Notes: generated by a model from the sequence alone, not told the origin. A DNA stretch of 11,000 nucleotides from Chrysomallon squamiferum (GCA_012295275.1 CM022677.1:4152053-4163052); one strand, 5' to 3'; counted from the first letter of the stretch, positions 1 through 7,916 are shown. Program-made: numbers and translations.

Positions 1-185
1 AGAGACAGAGCTAGTCCAGTTAAGATGGAAACATGAGAGAAAGTAATAAAAATGAAAAAGTAAAGAGCTGCAGTTCACACAATTAGAAAAACTGCAAAAA
101 GTTAGATATAATCTAAGTTAACATCTCCAGATATTTTTCAGTGTGAATGGAAAAAATAAAACTCCATTTACCAAATATTCACCAT
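1..185 (-). other. Probable 3' UTR of the minus-strand LRR gene (runs off the window)
   Basis: This stretch follows the TAA stop at 188-186 on the minus strand. It is AT-rich and has no further open frame worth noting. No AATAAA on the minus strand (TTTATT on the plus strand) is seen here, so the polyadenylation site should lie beyond the left edge or use a variant signal. The call depends wholly on the terminal exon model next to it. Confidence 0.3.
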
Positions 186-270
186 TTACACAAAAGTTTT
201 CTTTTCTGGAACCTTAATAATAATTTCAGTCTGTGAGCTTTCCATCTCATTTGCAAAATCACCTTCTTGA
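186..270 (-). CDS. Terminal coding exon, acidic C-terminal tail (putative LRR gene)
   Basis: On the minus strand a long T-run ends in TTTTTTTTTCAG, a very good 3' splice site, directly before position 270. One base then completes a split codon, and 27 codons follow to TAA at 188-186. The peptide begins QEGDFANEMESSQTE and ends PEKKTFV; it is acidic first and Lys-rich at the end, as in many disordered C-termini. It has no recognisable domain. The entry phase needs an upstream exon ending with two bases of a codon, which the candidate micro-exon 2727-2691 supplies. Splice site and phase are seen; membership in the LRR gene is inferred from strand, order and phase. It could instead be the last exon of another gene or a chance frame. 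Confidence 0.42.
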
Positions 271-1063
271 CTGAAAAAAAAACAAAAAAAACACAAAAAA
301 CAACAACATTTCAGATGAAAAATATAAATGCCATCATGAAAGTACTGTATTTGTTACACTACTGAAAATATTTCATTCAAAATATAGTAATAACAAACAA
401 AATAAAGTTCAGAGCTGATTTTCTATATTTGTAGTAATGTATCAAGCCATTTCATAACTTCAGAAAGGAAGAAAAGAAATCAAATATTACTGTAATTCAA
501 AATAATGTTTGTAAATTTTACAAATTTAAATTCTAATTGAGTAACATATATATAAAAAAGAATAATAATAATAAAAATACAATAAACAAAAACTAAATCA
601 TTGTGACCCTCCACCACAAAATGAGTTGTATGTCACCAAGAACATATTTTGGGTTTTTAAGCTTTTCTATAAGTATCTTTTATGCTTTTTTTTGTTGGTG
701 AAAACCATTTTAAAATTGAACAAATATTTCCTGAGATACATGTATTTGAACATGGTAGCTATTGGTGATTAATTTTTGAGAAAATAGCACTCAAAGGTAC
801 ACAAAGTTCTTTGTAACATTTTCCCTAGCAACTATTATTGTATGTTGATGAAATTTGGCCTGTTTATCCAATTTAGTTCAATAAAAAATTCTTCATTGTT
901 TGATAGCAATATCTATTTTACTTTTTGCACAATGTTTTATTTAAAATGAGTAAACATGCACCTTTCTAGTGCATCTACAAACAACAGGACAAACAACTAA
1001 ACAGGACCAACTGGATCACTGTTACTAATTATAGAAATGTTCCTAGGCAGTTAAAGAATGGTG
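271..1063. other. AT-rich intronic DNA; possible old dispersed repeat at about 600-1000
   Basis: No supportable exon is found here. The part from about 271 to 600 is A/T-rich with short A-runs and an AATAAT tract near 562-580. From about 600 the character changes to mixed sequence (CATTGTGACCCTCCACCAC, then several T-rich blocks) that looks like a weathered interspersed element, but I see no terminal inverted repeats, coding remnant or target-site duplication. In the gene model this is the 3' part of the last intron. Confidence 0.35.
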
Positions 1064-2066
1064 CCACACCAAGCTTTGAACAGACCACACCAAGCTTTGA
1101 ACAGATCACACCAAGCTTTGAACAGACCACAACATGCACCTTTTGAACACATCACACCATGCTTTGAACAGACCACACCATGCTTTGAACAAATCACACC
1201 AAGCTTTGAACAGATCACACCATGCTTTGAACAGATCACACCAACCTTTGAGCAGATCACACCAAGCTTTGAACAAATCACACCATGCTTTCAACAGACC
1301 ACACCATGCTTTCAACATATCACACCATGCTTTGTACATATCACACCATGCTTTGAACATATCACACCATGCTTTGAACAGACCACACCATGCTTTGAAC
1401 AAATCACACCAAGCTTTGAACAGATCACACCAACCTTTGAGCAGATCACACCAAGCTTTGAACAAATCACACCATGCTTTGAACAGACCACACCATGCTT
1501 TCAACATATCACACCAAGCTTTGTACAGACCACACCATGCTTTGAACAGATCACACCAAGCTTTGAACAAATCACACCATGCTTTGAACAGACCACACCA
1601 TGCTTTCAACATATCACACCATGCTTTGTACAAATCACGCCATGCTTTGAACAGACCACACCAACCTTTGAGCAGATCACACCATGCTTTGAACAGATCA
1701 CACCATGCTTTCAACAGATCACACCAAGCTTTGAACAGATCACACCAAGCTTTGAACAGATCACACCAAGCTTTGAACAGATCACACCATGCTTTCAACA
1801 TATCACACCAAGCTTCGAACAGATCACACCAAGCTTTGAACAGATCACACCATGCTTTCAACAGATCACACCAAGCTTTGAACAGGTCACACCAAGCTTT
1901 GAACAGATCACACCAAGCTTTGAACAGATCACACCATGCTTTGAACAGATCACACCATGCTTTCAACAGATCACACCATGCTTTGAACAGATCACACCAA
2001 GCTTTGAACAGATCACACCAAGCTTTGAACAGATCACACCAAGCTTTTAACAGATCACACCATGCT
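1064..2066. repeat. 21-bp minisatellite, about 48 tandem copies
   Basis: The unit is ACACCAAGCTTTGAACAGAT plus C. Copies differ at a few fixed places: AAGCTT or ATGCTT, TTTGAAC or TTTCAAC or TTTGTAC, CAGATC or CAGACC or CAAATC or CATATC, and the variant AACCTTTGAGC. One early copy near 1130-1155 is 4 bp longer, which shifts the reading frame. Since 21 is a multiple of three, four of six frames stay open for more than 70 codons, spelling heptads such as ITPSFEQ and HQALNRS on plus and DLFKAWC and ICSKLGV on minus. Most copy differences change amino acids, so there is no sign of protein-level selection. I call this non-coding satellite DNA inside the last intron of the putative minus-strand gene. 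Confidence 0.95.
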
Positions 2067-2690
2067 GCACCCACTGATACCAATTAAAAACATTCATTGC
2101 ATTTCAATTTCTTTTTTAAAATTGTTATAATTAAATTTCTGTGATCAAACCTTGAATAACAAAGATATGCTACTTCCTTTATATTAGAACCAAAAAACAA
2201 AATATTTTATTTTAAGGAAAACATGTATGTATGTATGGATCATGACAATAGGTCCAATTTAAAAACATGTTGTTTTCTAATATTTAATTACTGTACAATG
2301 CTTTCATACAATACACTGAAATAGACTGACACACTTCGAGTCTCATAATGTTAAGTCTCACCCCCCAGTAAATAATAATACAAATTAAAAATCCAGTTGT
2401 AGTCTGTTATTATGTAAACATTAATAATAAGAAGAAAAACATGAAAAAGAAACCTAGCCACTAATAAGTAGTTTTTTACAGCAGATAATTTGTTCATAAT
2501 TTGTTAGAAATATGCCCTGAAAATACTTGAAAGCATGCATAAAAGTTCTGTACATATTTATGTTGTAATTATTATATTCCCTCTATGAAAGCTTGAATTA
2601 TCAAGAGAGCCATAAATCATAGTAATAATGGAATGTTATTTATATACAGTATATAGCTTTTGCTTATAAATACAATGCATGTTTTGTTAC
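2067..2690. other. AT-rich unique DNA between two arrays, no supported gene
   Basis: This is mostly A/T sequence with a short ATGTATGT run near 2224-2236. One minus-strand acceptor-like site (TTTTCAG, near 2523) precedes a frame of about 20 codons starting GIFLTNYEQII, but no good donor follows and its phase does not fit the neighbouring exons. In the gene model this belongs to the last intron. Confidence 0.35.
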
Positions 2691-2727
2691 TGCAAAAATG
2701 GAAATGCTGAATTGACTTCATTCCTTT
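2691..2727 (-). CDS. Candidate 37-nt micro-exon of the putative LRR gene
   Basis: On the minus strand GGTTTTGTCCTCAG is a good acceptor before 2727. Two bases, eleven codons (RNEVNSAFPFL) and two bases follow, then GTAACA as a weak donor. The entry phase matches the exit phase of 4094-3983, and the exit phase matches the entry phase of 270-186. The joined codons are GAA and CAT, neither a stop. Phase agreement at both ends is the only argument beyond the splice motifs. The weak donor and the small size keep confidence low. Confidence 0.22.
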
Positions 2728-2819
2728 CTGAGGACAAAACCACCCACTGAATTACACCTGCCAGTCATGTACTGTCACACGCACATCTCCGCTTTCAAAA
2801 CATACAACCTGGGCACGGG

Positions 2820-2957
2820 TGATTATTATCTGAGTAGTAGCTATTATCTCTCTTGCTGCTAATAACACACACACACACACACACACATTATCACACAATT
2901 ATCTCTATTATTATCTGACACATTATAGCAATCAATTATCTCTATTGCTGCTATAAT

Positions 2958-2996
<39 letters not shown>

Positions 2997-3115
2997 TTAT
3001 CTGAGCAGTATCAATTATCTCTGTTGCTGCTATAATCTCAGACACACACACACACACAGACACACACACACACTATTATCTGAGCAGTATCAATTATCTC
3101 TATTGCTGCTATAAT

Positions 3116-3154
<39 letters not shown>

Positions 3155-3259
3155 TTATCTGAGTAGTAGTAATTACTTCTATTGCTGCTATAATCTCACA
3201 CACACACACATACACTATTATCTGAGCAGTAGCAATTATCTCTATTGCTGCTATAATCT

Positions 3260-3290
<31 letters not shown>

Positions 3291-3530
3291 ACACACACAC
3301 TATTATCTGAGCAGTATCAATTATCTCTATTGCTGCTATAATCACACACACACACACACACACTATTATCTGAGCAGTAGCAATTATCTCTATTGCTGCT
3401 ATAATCTCACACACACACACACACACACACAGACACACACACACACTATTATCTGAGTAGTAGTAATTACTTCTATTGCTAATACACTCACACACACACA
3501 TGCACACACACACACAGACTATTATCAGAG
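2820..3530. repeat. Compound tandem array: 45-50-bp block alternating with (CA)n
   Basis: Nine to ten copies of a block (core CTATTATCTGAGCAGTA, then CAATTATCTCTATTGCTGCT, then ATAATCTC) are each separated by 9 to 30 bp of CA repeats. The outermost copies are degenerate. Some CA stretches carry the same CACAGACACAC interruption. The variant GAGTAGTAGTAATTACTTC occurs at about 3160 and again at about 3457, one higher-order period apart. Long minus-strand frames across it (runs of VCVCV joined by IIAAIEII) are a by-product of the CA repeat. In the gene model it lies in the intron between 3983 and 2727. Confidence 0.93.
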
Positions 3531-3882
3531 CTATTATTACTATTGATGATATACACACACTCACTCTCAAGAATATAAATATAAGTAAAGCTGAAATTAG
3601 AAAATTAATTATAAAAGGCAGAAAGAGTCTCAGAGAGTAAACATGAGAACAAAAACAAAAAGGAAACAAGCAGTTTATACAGATTTAAATACTTAATAAG
3701 AAATACATAATAAATGAAAATCAGCTATTAAGAAACTTTGCAATTGTATTTTAACTATCGGGAGAAAAAGAAAAAAAGAAATAGAAAAAATATAATAATC
3801 TGAAATTTGTCTAATCTAGATAGTTACATAATGAAATACACAAGTTTGTGTATGTAATATATATATATATATACATACATAC

Positions 3883-3948
<66 letters not shown>

Positions 3949-3982
3949 AAAATATATATATATTTTGCAAATCTAAATTAAC
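3531..3982. repeat. AT-rich intron segment with (TA)n, (CATA)n and a 59-bp (GA)n tract
   Basis: The first 300 bp are A/T-rich and hold no supportable exon. At about 3857-3873 there is a TA run, at 3872-3886 a CATA run, and at 3887-3945 an uninterrupted GA run. On the strand of the putative gene the GA run reads as (CT)n and starts 38 nt after the splice donor of the exon that ends at 3983. A second short TA run follows at 3953-3962. Confidence 0.9.
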
Positions 3983-4094
3983 CATCAGCAGTAAGTGTTT
4001 GGTTGTTATGTTTTGCATCATTCAGATAAAAACTGTCATCTTGGATGATTGAAAACAACAGACAAAAACTGAGTACACAATTTAGTGATCCCAG
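3983..4094 (-). CDS. Leucine-rich-repeat exon (putative LRR gene)
   Basis: On the minus strand a T-rich tract ending TTACAAG precedes 4094. The exon then reads 37 codons plus one base to a GATG|GTTAAT donor. The peptide starts LGSLNCVLSFCLLFSIIQDD and ends HNNQTLTADG. Read after the preceding exon (ending LNISSNQ) it gives NQ-LG at the join, then a helix-like stretch, then NNQTLTADG. This is the LxxNxLxxxG rhythm of ribonuclease-inhibitor-type leucine-rich repeats. The entry phase is 0, matching the previous exon. The acceptor is AAG rather than CAG, and the consensus leucines of the beta strand are partly replaced, so the repeat is divergent or decaying. If unspliced, the frame stops at once with TAA. 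Confidence 0.42.
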
Positions 4095-4370
4095 CTTGTA
4101 ATAAAAACAAATAAAAACAAATAGAAACAATAACAATAATAATAATTCACAATGTGTAGAATCTACGTTATCAGAAAATAATTTAATGTCACTGATTAAA
4201 ATAAGCATAGTGTGTACAAAAATAATATTGAGCTAATTAATTCTGATTGGCTGATCTCTCCTTGAAGATTGGTTGGTTAATCATTCTGTGATTTCATTGG
4301 TTAATCTCTATCTGTAGTCTGACTGGTTAATCAGGCTGAGATCTGACTGACTAGTTACTAACACACCCAC
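4095..4370. repeat. Intron with about five degenerate 25-bp repeats (4241-4360)
   Basis: GATTGGCTGATCTC, ATTGGTTGGTTAATC, CATTGGTTAATCTC, GACTGGTTAATCAG and GACTGACTAG recur every 24 to 26 bp. They form a weathered minisatellite rich in ATTGG (CCAAT on the other strand). Copies are only moderately alike. The rest of the intron is A/T-rich with AAATAAAAAC and AATAAT stretches near 4103-4145. Confidence 0.6.
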
Positions 4371-4461
4371 CTGATTGCTGCTGATGTTAAGTTCAGTGAC
4401 AAAAATGTTTTTTCTGTTACTGCAGTCCACAAATCTTTAGACCAACATCACTCATATTACA
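4371..4461 (-). CDS. Leucine-rich-repeat exon with a one-base frame break
   Basis: On the minus strand GTCAGTCAG is the acceptor before 4461 and AGCAATCAG|GTGGGT is the donor after 4371. From phase 0 the first 14 codons read CNMSDVGLKICGLQ and then hit TAA. One base further on, the last 16 codons read NRKNIFVTELNISSNQ and end in phase 0 at the donor. Together they make a leucine-rich repeat (SDVGLK..C.GL..NRK...TELNISSNQ). The exon is 91 nt, that is 30 codons plus one base. The extra base may be a real frameshift that makes the locus a pseudogene, an assembly error, or a sign that the true splice pattern differs. Spacing to the previous exon also lacks about 20 residues of a regular repeat, so another exon may be missing. 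Confidence 0.45.
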
Positions 4462-4874
4462 CTGACTGACACATACAGACAGTAACACACACCCTGGCTT
4501 CTGTCAATAAAAATAAATAATATTAATGAAATTAAACTAATATCAAAATTTTATATAGATACACAGAGAACGACAGATGATGACAGACATTGTTAAAGAT
4601 TATACAGACAGATATCCATGTAAGAACACACACATGTACAGCACACACTTTCACATATACATTTGTTAAAACAAACACTGAAAATCTGGTAATAGTTGTA
4701 GTATTAGTAGAAACAGTACTAGTTGTAGTAGTAGTGTTAATAGTTTCTTGTTATTGGTATAAACATTATGTAACGAATATGGAATTCTTTAATCTGGTTT
4801 TATAATTATTATTATTATTGTTACTGTTATTACTATTACTATTATTACTATTATTATTATTATTGTCATTATCA

Positions 4875-4911
<37 letters not shown>

Positions 4912-4937
4912 AAACAGTTATAATTAAGATTACTCAC
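4462..4937. repeat. Intron with an (ATT)n microsatellite at 4807-4911
   Basis: The tract is mostly ATT triplets with TACT and TGTC interruptions, and its longest pure part is about 4878-4911. The remainder (4465-4800) is A/T-rich with ACAC-rich patches and degenerate GTAGTA triplets near 4695-4740. The two plus-strand frames here (poly-Leu/Tyr and Val-rich) are products of the triplet repeats. No exon supplying the missing piece of leucine-rich repeat was found. Confidence 0.75.
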
Positions 4938-5050
4938 AGCACTCTCAGTGTCTGTTTTGCTGAGGCTAAGGAAGATCACTGTTGTGTTAGAACACATTGC
5001 CAAACACACAGCTCGGAAAGCCTGGGTTCCAAGGTAAATTCTAAACCTAG
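4938..5050 (-). CDS. Leucine-rich-repeat exon; 84-nt core at 5021-4938
   Basis: The minus-strand peptide LGTQAFRAVC..CSNTTVIFLSLSKT follows the 28-residue ribonuclease-inhibitor LRR pattern (G..A....L..N.T...L.LS). The donor is GCT|GTGAGT, close to consensus, after 4938. Three acceptors are possible. CCCAG before 5021 gives an exon of exactly 84 nt, 28 codons, phase 0 at both ends, as is usual for this repeat class. TTTAG before 5040 and TTTTTTAG before 5050 give 103 and 113 nt and keep the LGTQ residues that the repeat pattern wants. The 84-nt choice alone matches the phase-0 end of the exon at 5798, while the 5050 site has the best T-rich tract. The plus strand is also open here without a stop, but matches no pattern I know. 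Confidence 0.52.
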
Positions 5051-5797
5051 CTAAAAAATAAATAAATAAACAAAAATAAAGGTGTTAATAATTAATGCAA
5101 ATATAGAATACTAAATTGTTCAGTAGGTTGTAATATTAAATAAAATAATAAAAAGATTAATAATATTATATATCCAATATTATGTAATTCAGTATGATTA
5201 TATTTTAAATTAAAAATAATAGGAAAATTGATAAATAAATAAAAGATAGATAGATACATACATACATTAGGTAGATACACAGAAGACAGATAGAAAGATT
5301 TATAAATAAATAAAAATAAAAATAATCAACTGTCTACTAAAACTTGTTTTAAGAGCATTTTTATAAATAAAAACTATAAATAAATTTTGAATTATTTAAA
5401 AAACTGATTCTTAAGCTATTTATATTCAGAATTATCAAAAGAGAACTTAAGGAAAGATTATATATAATATTTTCTTTCTTTGTTATACTTCAAAAAATAT
5501 TACAATTTTGACAATAATTGTTAAAAATCATAATGAAAAGAAAGAAAGAAAAAAGAAAGAAATGATAAAAATCCACAGATTGACATACAGAAGGACAAAC
5601 AGATAAGTATATATTAAGTAGAGACATAGGTTATATAGACAGATTCTCAGAAAGACAAACATATTAATCTGAACATTTTCAAGGAAAGAAACACACACAG
5701 ACAAACAGAAAAGCAAAGAAATAAAATAAATAAATAGGGAGGCAGACAGAAAGAGAAACAGACAGATAGACTAAGACATATTTACAGACATATTTAC
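5051..5797. other. AT-rich intron with GATA/CATA, GAAA and degenerate CAGA tracts
   Basis: AAATAAATAAA patches occur near 5053-5080 and 5300-5320, GATAGATACATACATA near 5246-5268, and GAAAGAAA runs near 5533-5560. A loose ACAGA/AGACA-rich stretch covers about 5570-5790. On the gene strand this last part is pyrimidine-rich. The short minus-strand frames here are low-complexity and not credible as protein. At 5774-5797 a 12-bp sequence is duplicated across the splice donor. Confidence 0.5.
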
Positions 5798-5976
5798 CTG
5801 AATATTTTTTAAAGATTTTAAAATTCTGACTAAGTGACTAGGTGGTAAAGCTTGTTGCAGTTTAAGTCTTGATCTGGCTGCTTTCAACAACAACTCAGGT
5901 TTCACAAGAAGATTAGTCAGTCGAGTCAAACTTTTTCTGTGGCTGTGGATGCATATCTTCCATGCTGTCACCCTTA
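5798..5976 (-). CDS. Basic helical exon upstream of the LRR exons
   Basis: The minus-strand exon is bounded by CTTTCTTTCAG (good acceptor) before 5976 and ATTCAG|GTAAAT (near-consensus donor) after 5798. It holds two bases plus 59 codons. Key stretches are RVTAWKICIHSHRKSLTRL, LLVKPELLLKAARSRLKLQQ and SHLVRILKSLKNIQ. It is Leu-, Lys- and Arg-rich with a helical repeat of hydrophobic residues, and fits a helical cap or first repeat before a leucine-rich-repeat domain. Without the splice the frame runs on a few codons (VNMS twice) and stops. Entry phase matches the exon 6257-6073. The middle resembles TFIIS-N/LEDGF-type helical domains a little, but the downstream exons do not continue that fold, so I do not name it so. 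Confidence 0.52.
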
Positions 5977-6072
5977 CTGAAAGAAAGTTTTGAAACTAAT
6001 TTATTTTCTTTTGTCAGAGTTGTTTCAGCAGTTTGTTCACTTTCTTTCTTAGACATTATTTTTACTGAATAC

Positions 6073-6257
6073 CTCTGGCAATGGGTGGTGGTGTTCCTGG
6101 TTTCTTTTCTAGTGTGTCTGGATGTTTCTTGACACAGGAGTTTGAGTTTTCAGTGTTTGGTGTGGTGATGTCAGTTTGTCTCAGGTCTAATGGTGGTACT
6201 GATGTTGTTGGTGCAGACTGCTGTTTCATTTTCAATGATGTGAAACCTATGTCAGTT
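6073..6257 (-). CDS. Polar Thr/Pro-rich exon (putative LRR gene, 5'-most exon found)
   Basis: On the minus strand TTATTTCCACAG is a good acceptor before 6257. One base, 61 codons and one base follow to CCAGAG|GTATTC, a usable but weak donor after 6073. The peptide (TDIGFTSLKMKQQSAPTTS, later TPNTENSNSC and KKPGTPPPIAR) is rich in Thr, Pro, Ser and Lys and looks disordered, perhaps a linker or N-terminal tail. Unspliced, it meets TAA after three more codons (GIQ). The exit phase fits the 5976-5798 exon across a 96-nt intron, giving Val at the join. Earlier exons and the start codon are not identified. The plus-strand frame over this block (Gly/Val/Cys-rich) is its antisense shadow. Confidence 0.45.
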
Positions 6258-6905
6258 CTGTGGAAATAAAAAATAGAAAAAAAAATATATATATATTAAC
6301 AGAGGGCAGACTTTGAAACTAAGAGAAAACATGGTTGCAAATATAAATACAAATGTCATAAACATTTTTTTTCAAATGATTGGTAGCTATTGAAAATACA
6401 CTAATAGTAATAAACAAGTTATCTGAATAATACTGGTTCTAAAAAATCACTAATAATAGTAATTTTCAGAAAAAAAATATATATTGAGAGTCTAACAACA
6501 ATACAAGTTTAAAACTTCATTGTTGTTCAGGTTTGCTAGGCATATCAAAATAACAGTGTTTTCACTGGCAAACATTACAAATTTGGAGTCATCAATGGAA
6601 ACAGGTTTTGAATCAGGAAAACAGTACATTTACACTAGTAACAAAAACATATACTGAAATAGTAATTCTCTGAGATATTACTAGGTAACTTGTTTTATTA
6701 AAACAATGAACACTGTTGAGAATAATGTAGGAATATTGTTATGTGAGTTTTGTATCTCTTAAGTGCTGTAACTAAGTTCTGACCTCAGATCGTTTGAAAA
6801 AGCAAATGTGAGCAAAAAAAAAGAAAATGTCTGCTCTCAACTGAATAAGAAGAAACATGAAGAAGAAATATAATACTGAAATGAATTACAAGTAGCTTGT
6901 AACAA
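6258..6905. other. AT-rich DNA, no supported exon
   Basis: A minus-strand frame of 45 codons from ATG at 6629 to TAG at 6492 (starting MYCFPDSKPVSIDD) is the only mixed-composition frame, and it lacks convincing splice sites. The remainder holds short TA runs (near 6285-6295 and 6477-6483) and A-runs. Upstream exons of the minus-strand gene could be here but I cannot support any. Confidence 0.35.
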
Positions 6906-6957
6906 GAAAAATAATAACAATAATAACAATAATAATAATAATAATAATAATAATAAG

Positions 6958-6991
<34 letters not shown>

Positions 6992-7008
6992 AATAATAAA
7001 ATAAAATA
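6906..7008. repeat. (AAT)n microsatellite with AAC and AAAT variants
   Basis: AAT triplets with a few AAC copies run from about 6910, are broken once by AAGT near 6955, and change to AAAT units near 6982-6995. The minus-strand poly-Leu/Tyr frame across it is only a translation of the repeat. Confidence 0.9.
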
Positions 7009-7799
7009 ATTGAATTAGAATGTAGAAAAATAACTAGAAAGATGGAGATGCAATTGAAAAGAAAAATTAACAAGAATATGAGTGGTCAGTAGCATCAAAA
7101 AAAAAAAAAAAAAATAATAATAATAATTAAATAATAATTAAATAATAATTAAATAATAAAAATCATTAAAATAAAAATTCAGAATTTAAAATATGAAGAA
7201 ACAAAAAGAAAGAAGAATAAAACTATGAACAGAATCTGGGAGACTGAATCATAATAAGTAAACTGTATATTACAAAACTCTTGCTTATCATTAAAATAAT
7301 TGAAAATAAATACAGACAAAAGGAACAGACAAGATGAAAAAGAAGATTTTGAAGAAATTACAACGTAGAAAAATAACAAAAAACAAAAATCATGATAAAT
7401 AGGTTAAAAAAATAATAAAATAGCTTTAAAGAAAACACAAAAATGAAAACAAATAAAAACAATATGAAGACATGAATAAACACAGGAATATTAAGAAGAA
7501 TTAAACACAAGAAGTCAGAAAAAATAAGATATTATGTGTGTATATCCACACACACACACACACACACATACACACACATTTAAAATATATAAAGCAAATA
7601 ACTTAAAGAAATAACTTATAGAAAAAAGATAGAAAAATAATAAAATGTCATAAAATAAAATATTACTGCAATAGTAACAAGATCTGAAGATGAAGAAATA
7701 ATAAAATTAGAGATCAAACTGAAAAAAGTTTAAAATAAAAAAGATAAATAAAACATCATGATGATGATTATTGATACCAAATTTAAATAATACTAACAC
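7009..7799. repeat. Very A-rich DNA with poly(A), AATAATTAAAT and CA repeats
   Basis: A run of about 17 to 19 A lies at about 7097-7114, followed by AAT units and at least three copies of an AATAATTAAAT-like unit to about 7160. A CA run with one TA interruption is at about 7548-7579. The plus strand between is strongly purine-rich (GAAGAAA, AAGAAAG) over several hundred bases. No gene is supported. Confidence 0.7.
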
Positions 7800-7819
7800 T
7801 AATCATAATATTAATAACA

Positions 7820-7865
<46 letters not shown>

Positions 7866-7916
7866 CAACAACAATAATAATAATAATAATGCTGACAATG
7901 ATAATAATAATAATTA
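7800..7916. repeat. (AAT)n microsatellite with an AAC core
   Basis: AAT units from about 7819 to 7860 are followed by four to five AAC units (about 7859-7874), more AAT units, a GCTGACAATGAT break near 7890-7902, and a last AAT run. The minus-strand poly-Tyr/Cys frame over it is a repeat artefact. Confidence 0.9.

Noticed and set aside
1058-2087. Long ORFs of 317-330 codons across the 21-bp array as a repeat-protein gene
   Set aside because: Four frames are open at once because the unit is a stop-free multiple of three; most copy differences are non-synonymous; no signal peptide, flanking unique coding or splice context is seen.
2758-2808. A 51-nt minus-strand segment (VVCFESGDVRVTVHDWQ) bounded by CCCAG and CAG|GTGTAA
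   Set aside because: It reads well, but its phase gives an immediate stop after the exon at 3983 and it lies only 30 nt from the 2727 exon, too near for an intron. Its acceptor tract is poor.
3259-3669. Minus-strand ORF of 136 codons with VCVCV runs
   Set aside because: It is a translation of the CA repeats and the block between them; composition is dictated by the repeat.
4930-5054. Plus-strand exon over the LRR exon (open frames with KITVVLEHIAKHTARKAW or TLSVCFAEAKEDH)
   Set aside because: Both plus frames are open and have AG/GT edges, but the minus strand alone matches a known repeat pattern with an exact 84-nt phase-0 exon.
5798-5976. TFIIS-N or LEDGF integrase-binding-like domain in the basic helical exon
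   Set aside because: The pattern (LVRILKSLKNIQ) resembles those folds, but the next exon on the strand gives a leucine-rich repeat and not the expected T.IG..V..L continuation. The likeness is probably generic helix.
6081-6269. Plus-strand 62-codon ORF (MGGGVPGFF...)
   Set aside because: It is antisense to the Thr/Pro-rich exon and lacks its own splice or start context.
6492-6629. Minus-strand 45-codon ORF beginning MYCFPDSKPVSIDD
   Set aside because: Mixed composition is attractive, but no convincing acceptor or donor and no domain are present; chance in AT-rich DNA is likely.
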